From Thalassoglobus neptunius (GTDB lineage Bacteria; Planctomycetota; Planctomycetia; Planctomycetales; Planctomycetaceae), in NCBI RefSeq assembly GCF_007859735.1, contig NZ_SIHI01000009.1, positions 33,242-97,241 of the forward strand: a DNA stretch of 64,000 bases, in the 5' to 3' direction. Positions 63,761 through 64,000 of the stretch are shown here, piece by piece. Position 1 is the stretch's first letter. Each line of letters begins with the position of its first letter. Below the pieces are notes generated by a model. The model saw nothing but the letters and a program-made list of their open reading frames with translations. It did not search any database and was not told the origin of the DNA. The translations under genes were made by a program, and so were the position numbers.

Positions 63761-64000
63761 GAGCCTATCCGGAATCCTCTTCATGCTGTAAGTCGGTATT
63801 TGAACGGAGCTTGGTTGGGTGAAGGAGCTAAGCGGCGGAGCATGCGACCAATGGAAGCCACATAGATCATGGCTTCGCTCGATTTGGTGTGATGTTCATA
63901 GTCACGACTCAAGCGTCGCCAGCGACCTAGCCAACTGAACGTTCTCTCAGCAACCCAGCGTTTCGGCAGTAAAACGAAACCTCGGACGCCGGCCGGTCGG
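63761..64000 (-). mobile_element. IS5-family-type insertion sequence, one end in window
   Basis: The element end starts at GAGCCTATCCGGAATCC (63761), immediately after CTAA. CTAA fits an IS5-type YTAR target duplication (TAA also fits the TNA of related groups). The transposase C-terminus is encoded from the opposite strand. The other end, including the second terminal repeat, is beyond the window, so the TSD cannot be confirmed. The partner gene upstream ends exactly at this junction. Confidence 0.85.
63781..64000 (-). CDS. IS5-type DDE transposase, C-terminal part
   Basis: About 72 codons are readable from the right edge to a TGA at 63781-63783. The reading frame includes [54 protein letters not shown] and a Pro/Ala-rich end. 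[21 protein letters not shown] is typical of IS5-superfamily transposases (IS427/IS1031/IS402 groups), with the final Glu of DDE in VAERT. N-terminal parts are off the window, so it is unknown if the gene is intact. Confidence 0.88.
   Translation of the reverse strand, partial: RPAGVRGFVLLPKRWVAERTFSWLGRWRRLSRDYEHHTKSSEAMIYVASIGRMLRRLAPSPNQAPFKYRLTA

Overview
The window looks like chromosome from a member of the Planctomycetota, probably a Planctomycetales relative of Rubinisphaera, Gimesia or Thalassoglobus. The lineage is inferred from gene content. There are two formylglycine-type sulfatases, a PSCyt1/DUF1549/DUF1553 cytochrome, a 1144-residue protein with propeller, HEAT repeats and a PVC-type CxxCH heme site, a very large secretin, and many signal-peptide proteins of unknown function. 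Gene density is high, both strands are used in short operons, and only two gaps exceed 300 bases. I found no rRNA, tRNA or CRISPR array.

Region 1 (1-5.4 kb, minus strand): a secretin of about 1280 residues, an overlapping lipoprotein, and a Gly-rich secreted protein cut by the window edge. Region 2 (5.6-10.3 kb, plus): an Xaa-Pro peptidase, accB and accC of acetyl-CoA carboxylase, and a phosphofructokinase whose active-site residues predict pyrophosphate as donor, closed by a bidirectional terminator. Region 3 (10.4-18.4 kb, minus): an rRNA methyltransferase coupled to a nitroreductase, a GlcG-like/carboxypeptidase-regulatory-like fusion, two coupled sulfatases, a receiver domain lacking the phospho-acceptor Asp, a TatD/EboB-like hydrolase and coproheme decarboxylase HemQ. 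Region 4 (18.7-30.6 kb): an FHA-GGDEF protein, a double FtsX permease, shikimate kinase coupled to prepilin peptidase, a GNAT enzyme, an LRR-like lipoprotein, endonuclease IV, an esterase, a HEAT-repeat protein and a small DMT-like membrane protein.

Region 5 (30.8-39.1 kb): three-subunit proton-translocating transhydrogenase (pntAa-pntAb-pntB), a MATE exporter, an ECHDC3-like crotonase-fold protein without catalytic glutamates, an aldehyde dehydrogenase and a YfcE-type phosphodiesterase. Region 6 (39.1-47.3 kb, minus): the planctomycete cytochrome block (PVC CxxCH protein, lipoprotein, PSCyt1/DUF1549/DUF1553 protein) and an Ldh-family dehydrogenase. Region 7 (47.5-49.0 kb): a PfkB sugar kinase and a PduO-type cobalamin adenosyltransferase, convergent.

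Region 8 (49.3-57.8 kb, plus) is the most interesting part. A YqiJ/NfeD-like membrane protein, a long flotillin and a giant 1825-residue AAA+ ATPase of the 'DNA repair ATPase' (DUF3686-like) type run in series, preceded by an inverted repeat and followed by a terminator. They look like one membrane-microdomain machine of unknown function. Region 9 (57.8-61.9 kb, minus): MoaD/ThiS-like protein, stand-alone CoaB ligase, family-4 uracil-DNA glycosylase, a beta-propeller/di-heme peroxidase-like protein and a Spy-like periplasmic protein. Region 10 (62.2-64.0 kb): two secreted proteins, then the end of an IS5-type insertion sequence starting directly after the stop codon of the second one.

Functionally, HemQ supplies heme that the several c-type cytochromes would need, and the transhydrogenase and PPi-type phosphofructokinase point to energy-conserving central metabolism. 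The sulfatases and exported redox proteins fit degradation of sulfated polysaccharides. All names rest on reading motifs by eye; no database search was run.
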